21,660 nucleotides of DNA. Source: Larix sibirica. Its lineage: Eukaryota > Streptophyta > Pinopsida > Pinales > Pinaceae. Under the pieces are notes generated by a model that saw only the letters and a list, made by a program, of their open reading frames with translations, ran no database searches and was not told the origin of the DNA. A program made the translations under genes and the position numbers. The first letter of the stretch is position 1, and each line of letters opens with the position of its first letter. Shown here piece after piece: positions 18,047 through 21,660 of the stretch. The stretch is from the NCBI GenBank assembly GCA_004151065.3, contig NWUY0300029348.1, positions 14,667 through 36,326 of the forward strand. Direction: 5' to 3'.

Positions 18047-18465
18047 TCCAACACTGGGTACAATACCAATATTACAATATTGGATTCAGATAATGTGATG
18101 ATTATCATTGGGAGATGAATCATTGAGATGGGGCTATAGCATTTATCATGAGGAAAAATGGAATACTCATTGTATGCCAACTCAAAAGCAAGACCGGTAA
18201 GGATAACCTTGATTGCACGACCACTAATAGTTATGGTACTTACATCGCACATATCTAAAATGTTTGGCATTGAATTGTCCATGAACATTGGAAGATGAAT
18301 CATAAATATCATACTATAGCATTTATCATCAGGTAAAATGCAACACTTGTAATATGGCAACTCGAGAACAAGACTATTATGGATAACCTTGATTAATGAA
18401 TGACCACTAATAGTTATGGTACTTACATCTTGCATATCCAAGTTATCTAGCATTGAATCACCCAT
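18019..18465 (-). CDS. Hypothetical protein built of two ~60-residue repeats
   Basis: The minus-strand frame is open for 148 codons from the ATG at 18465, and open about 16 codons further upstream to a TAG. It contains two direct repeats: residues 1-61 (18465-18283) and 62-121 (18282-18103). Shared blocks are LDM-x-DVSTITISG, IKVI, EL-x-Y, DKCYS and MIHLPM, with roughly half the residues identical. The third part (MIIITLSESNIVILVLYPVL) is hydrophobic. The repeat is preserved in frame at unequal length (61 against 60 codons), so selection or a recent shared ancestry kept both copies open. I recognise no domain. A retroelement polyprotein piece is possible; no neighbour indicates a role. Whether it is expressed is unknown. 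Confidence 0.4.
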   Translation of the reverse strand: MGDSMLDNLDMQDVSTITISGHSLIKVIHNSLVLELPYYKCCILPDDKCYSMIFMIHLPMFMDNSMPNILDMCDVSTITISGRAIKVILTGLAFELAYNEYSIFPHDKCYSPISMIHLPMIIITLSESNIVILVLYPVLEFDTQNVCY

Positions 18466-18735
18466 GATATCAAAATAGCGAGAGGCTAAAAAGGATATAC
18501 AAGACTACGTGGTTGTGTTTAATTATAAATTGTTTTAAAATTTAATCAAGGTTGAATCTATCGTAGCATTGTTGCACTAATAGTGGTTGTGGTTGGTTTA
18601 CTATTATAATCTTCTAAAATAGTAATAAATTTTGTTCACCCTCGAGTCGGGTGTCCCAAAAAAAGCCAAAATCTCCACACCCATGTTGAGTGACCTGCCA
18701 CAACACCAATAGAATTTCGAAAACAAATGACTAGG

Positions 18736-18834
18736 TGACTAAAAAGGTTAGTCATGACATTGTTTGTAAGCTAAATACTACTAAATCTTAGCAGCACAAC
18801 TAAAAATGACTAAATTAAATGACTATTTTAGTCA
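18736..18834. repeat. Possible short TIR (MITE-like) element
   Basis: The left end TGACTAAAAAGGTTAGTCAT (18736-18755) and the inverse complement of the right end (TGACTAAAATAGTCAT, 18819-18834) share TGACTAAAA and TAGTCAT, giving a 99-bp segment. TGACTA also recurs at 18727 and about 18807. No clear target duplication flanks it, so this may be only a local TGACTA-rich repeat. Confidence 0.3.
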
Positions 18835-19010
18835 GGGAATAAAAAAATACCACTATATTATATATAATAATATTAAAAAAAATTAAAAAGAGGGAAAGAA
18901 ATCGGTGGGAAAGAATAATTGAGGGAGTTTTGCAACAATTGCTTTTGTTTCTCCAAGACCGATTCTGCATCTACAAGGTGATGCGTGGGGTTAGGGCTAG
19001 TAGAGATAAT

Positions 19011-19142
19011 GATGATGAAGGGTTAGAGTCCTCTTTCCCTCCCTTAGCGATGTTATGGATTCAATGTAAGCGACAACTACTACCGATGATGAAGGCTTAG
19101 AGGCTTCTTCCCCTCCCTCAACGATGTTGTGGAGTTTGTATG
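19011..19142. repeat. 74-bp tandem duplication
   Basis: Units start at 19011 and 19085 with GATGATGAAGG-TTAGAG and share a CCCTCCCT and an ACGATGTT/GCGATGTT block. The second unit is seen for about 58 bp. Read on the + strand each gives DDEGLE..., but the 74-bp period breaks the frame. Confidence 0.85.
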
Positions 19143-19987
19143 TCTTGTTTTGTGATGTGTCACAAACTGTTATGAAAAATTTTGATAAATAGTCTTAGGT
19201 TCACACTTGAGTGTAAAGTGCCATGGTGTGCTTGTCAACATTTATTTCAAATTATTTAATGGATAAAATATTATATGCAACCTTTTATGTCCTAGATGTG
19301 CGTAGACTGCCTGGTTACTAGGTGTTTCTTGATTTGTCCATGTCAATCTTTTGCATTATGAGTTCATTTAATTTTTTTGCTTACTCGCAATTGCTTGGGA
19401 AAAAGAAAAAAAGAAAACCATGCTTTCTTCCCTAACATCTTTCCCCATTGATGAAATAGGTGAAGGTTGTGTCCTATAGGATTTGAATTTGAAATTCAGC
19501 AAATAGAGTAATAAGTCTCATAGTTGTTATGAGTACAAATGGTTCTCCCTGTAGATGAACAATCTAACCCTGATTAGCGTAGGGATAATGATCACAAATA
19601 TTATAACATTGCAATCTGCCCTTCATCCCACAAAAACGTGGATGATTTCCCTCCAGTGCACAAGGTTGTTTCTGCTCCTCCTTCGAAGTTGGTAAGTGAG
19701 TTCAAAATTGCTATAAGGTGGACAATATTCCTTGATGACCCTTTCCACCAATTCAAGGATCAACCCAAAGCACGGAATATTAGATTAGGCATAGAGGTCT
19801 TGTTCCCCATACTTGAAAGGGGAAGGACATACACATTAAGTAAGTTCAAAGGGGATTTGATTGCAGGTTTAGCAATTGCAAGCCTCTGCATTCCTCGGGT
19901 AGTTCTCTATCACAAGTTTCATTTTATTTTTTATTGTATACTTACCTATTTGCATTAATAATTAAAAATGTAACACAATGCCATCGC

Positions 19988-20015
19988 AAAAAGAAAAAGA
20001 AAAAGAAAAAAAAAA
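19988..20015. repeat. (AAAAAG)n microsatellite in intron 1
   Basis: Three AAAAAG units followed by an A run, inside intron 1 of the sulfate transporter remnant. Confidence 0.9.
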
Positions 20016-20494
20016 CTTTTTGGTGTAGCTTTGAGTCTAGTCTTTGAAGTATTGCCTCTTTTACCAATTTGAATCAAGAGTGATTATATTTCTAGATATT
20101 TCAAGTGCATGTTCAACATTCGCATGTTATTCAATAACCATGGTTTTGAATGATTGTTTTTTTTCTCATAGGATCCTAATAGGATATGCAAAATTAGCTA
20201 TCTTAGATCCTCAATATGCCCTTTGTAAGTTTTTCTCTTTCACTTCAAATGATCCAGTGATTGGCACAATTCTACAAATATGTATAAAATATTTATTTTT
20301 TGATCTCTAGGATCCTTTAGAAGCCTATTTGCAAGAACTCTTCATCTATATAAGATTAAAACTTGTAATTACAAATTAAATTTTAGACTTCTAATTTTGT
20401 TATCCAACACAAGTTTTGAAACATAGGATATCTTATTGTATTCTTTACTCCACTAGATAGATGGGTACTGTTTAATTGGTCTTCTTTTTTTTGG

Positions 20495-20514
20495 TTTGGT
20501 GGGGGGTGGGGGGT
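20495..20514 (+). repeat. G-rich tract in intron 2
   Basis: GGTTTGGTGGGGGGTGGGGG and following Gs lie just upstream of the exon 3 acceptor (AG at 20521-20522). Two six-G runs plus shorter ones occupy the place where a pyrimidine tract would be expected; the T-rich tract (about 20481-20493) is pushed further upstream. Confidence 0.8.
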
Positions 20515-21660
20515 TGTTAAAGATTCAAGCTTTTTACCAACCTTGATATTTGTTGTCATAGGGAGCTCCAAAGATATTTCCATTGGGTCGATAGTTTTTG
20601 TTTCCATCTTCTTTGGCACGTTGGTTAGGATTGAAATAGATTGTATTAAGTCTGTTGATTACCACCTGCTTATCATCACATAAAAAATATTTTTTCCTTG
20701 TGTTTTTCAGGCAATTTTGGGAATCTGCATGTAGTTTTAAATACTCATTAACCATTCAATACATGTATTTCAAGAGTAGTTCTATATATACTATTTAAAC
20801 TAATGTTAATTCTTTTAGGTGGGCTTGGTTTCCTGATTGATTTTCCATAACATGCTTCAATTATTGGCTTCATGGGAGGTGCGACCATTACAATTGGACT
20901 ACAACAGGTGAAAGGATTGCTTGGAATACAAAAATTCACCTAAAAGATAGATATAATATCTGTAATGAAGTGTGTATGGGGTGCATTCCATCATGGGGTA
21001 TGTAAACTTACCAATTTTGATGGAGTTTATTGTGAAGTAGACGTCATCTATAGGCTACAACTTATTACACTTTGTTTCTTGGTTGCTTCATATTTTATCA
21101 ATAGCAACTAGAAAGGATAAGTCTATTCGGTGATACCGTTTTGATAGGTTGTTACGATTGCTCTGGAAAAATCATGAAGTTTTATACTTCAAACCATTAT
21201 AATTTACAACATTCTATGCTTTTGCAATAGAATTTCCAAACTATTATGATTGGTGTATTCTTCTTGATTTTTCTTCTCACAACAAAATATATTGTAAGCT
21301 TGGTAATTCCATAATATGATTAAGGAAATAAATATGCTTTAGGAAGTGTATCAATTAAAAGTCTTGTATATTATTATCTTGTTGTTAAGAAATTTGACCT
21401 CGCTTTCTTGTTAGAGCAATTATCACTCGAATTTGAAGGTTGGTTATTTATGCAGCATCCACTCACTGAATAAAAGATCCATAGAATGTTTAAAGTGCTA
21501 CTTATTATAATCAACTACAATAGGGAAAGAAAAGCAAGCACCTTTTTTGGGTGCTTTTTGGCTCCTTTAAGCTCGATCATATTGGCAACTCTCATTGTCT
21601 ATTCAAGCCATGCAGACAAACATGGGGTACAAATTGTAAGTACATGGTTCTTATATTTGA

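Larger units (their letters stand above)
18466..19538. other. Non-coding flank upstream of the sulfate transporter remnant
   Basis: No coding region recognised. It contains a possible small TIR element (18736-18834), an A/T-rich patch at 18835-18895 and the 74-bp duplication at 19011-19142. The last 400 bases before the presumed ATG at 19539 would hold the promoter and 5' UTR of the sulfate transporter gene, but no element there is convincing. Confidence 0.4.
19539..21635 (+). pseudogene. SULTR3-type sulfate transporter, unprocessed pseudogene (5' six exons)
   Basis: SULTR proteins are 12-helix proton-coupled sulfate carriers (SLC26 family). Exon 1 (19539-19898) gives MVLPVDEQSNPD, a TAG at 19575, then HKNVDDFPPVHKVVSAPPSK, FLDDPFHQFKDQP and GDLIAGLAIASLCIPR, where the family has IPQ. 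Exon 2 (20172-20224): GYAKLAILDPQYAL. Exon 3 (20523-20730): SSFLPTLIFVVIGSSKDISI then FFGTLVRIEID, TAA at 20681, FQAILGIC. Exon 4 (20819-20997): LGFLIDF, TAA, HASIIGFMGGATITIGLQQ and VKGLLGIQKFT, TAA, ISVMKCVWGAFHHG. Exon 5 (21231-21293): NFQTIMIGVFFLIFLLTTKY. Exon 6 (21524-21635): GKKSKHLFWV, a probable 2-nt deletion, APLSSIILATLIVYSSHADK then HGVQI. All introns have GT..AG. Junctions 2/3, 4/5 and 5/6 keep phase; 1/2 and 3/4 do not. Introns are retained, so it is not a retrocopy. The remaining exons, including STAS, would lie beyond the window. Confidence 0.92.

Noticed and set aside
19539-21635. Functional sulfate transporter gene
   Set aside because: Four in-frame stops, one intra-exon frameshift and two out-of-phase splice junctions cannot all be explained by mis-set exon borders.

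Overview
The window looks like conifer-type gymnosperm nuclear DNA made mostly of decayed, nested retroelements, with one recognisable host gene remnant at the right end. It is AT-rich with long non-coding stretches and no bacterial-style gene packing. The host fragment has GT..AG introns. The organism call rests mainly on a Penelope-like element (PLE) that carries a GIY-YIG endonuclease. That combination is rare in plants but has been described in conifers (the 'Dryad' elements). The species call is inference.

Layout. 1-3590: AT-rich DNA with a possible LTR remnant and a 4-copy 22-bp minisatellite. 3590-4150: LINE ORF1 fragment (DUF4283/zinc-knuckle type, + strand). 5404-5490: a scrap of PLE reverse transcriptase abutting an RNase H fragment (5495-5880). 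6424-7074: a decayed unknown protein ending in an intact coiled-coil-like 138-codon ORF. 7213-8718: a more GC-rich 1.5-kb insert, reading on the minus strand, flanked by a perfect 18-bp target-site duplication (TSD); it looks like a retrocopy of an unknown transcript. 8800-10499: a nearly full-length decayed PLE (RT plus GIY-YIG domain). Its endonuclease core is tandemly duplicated in frame, and its C-terminus is split by a tRNA-derived SINE. 10741-10990: another LINE RNase H scrap.

12258-15300: a 5'-truncated LINE on the minus strand (RT, zinc-binding region, RNase H, 3' UTR, poly-A) with a 17-bp TSD. 15493-17867: a second 5'-truncated LINE on the plus strand, also with a 17-bp TSD, whose 5' junction was later duplicated in tandem. 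The two LINEs lie head to head about 190 bp apart. 18019-18465 (minus): an open 148-codon reading frame made of two diverged ~60-residue repeats of unknown family.

19539-21635: six exons of a plant SULTR-type (probably group 3) sulfate transporter. It keeps its introns but carries several in-frame stops and frame breaks, so it is an unprocessed pseudogene or gene fragment running off the right edge.

Nothing here forms a working pathway. The value lies in the insertion history, which TSDs and nested junctions let one read, and in three unassigned protein-like segments (6424-7074, the 7213-8718 insert, 18019-18465). Protein-family assignments come from recognised motifs read by eye; no search was run.
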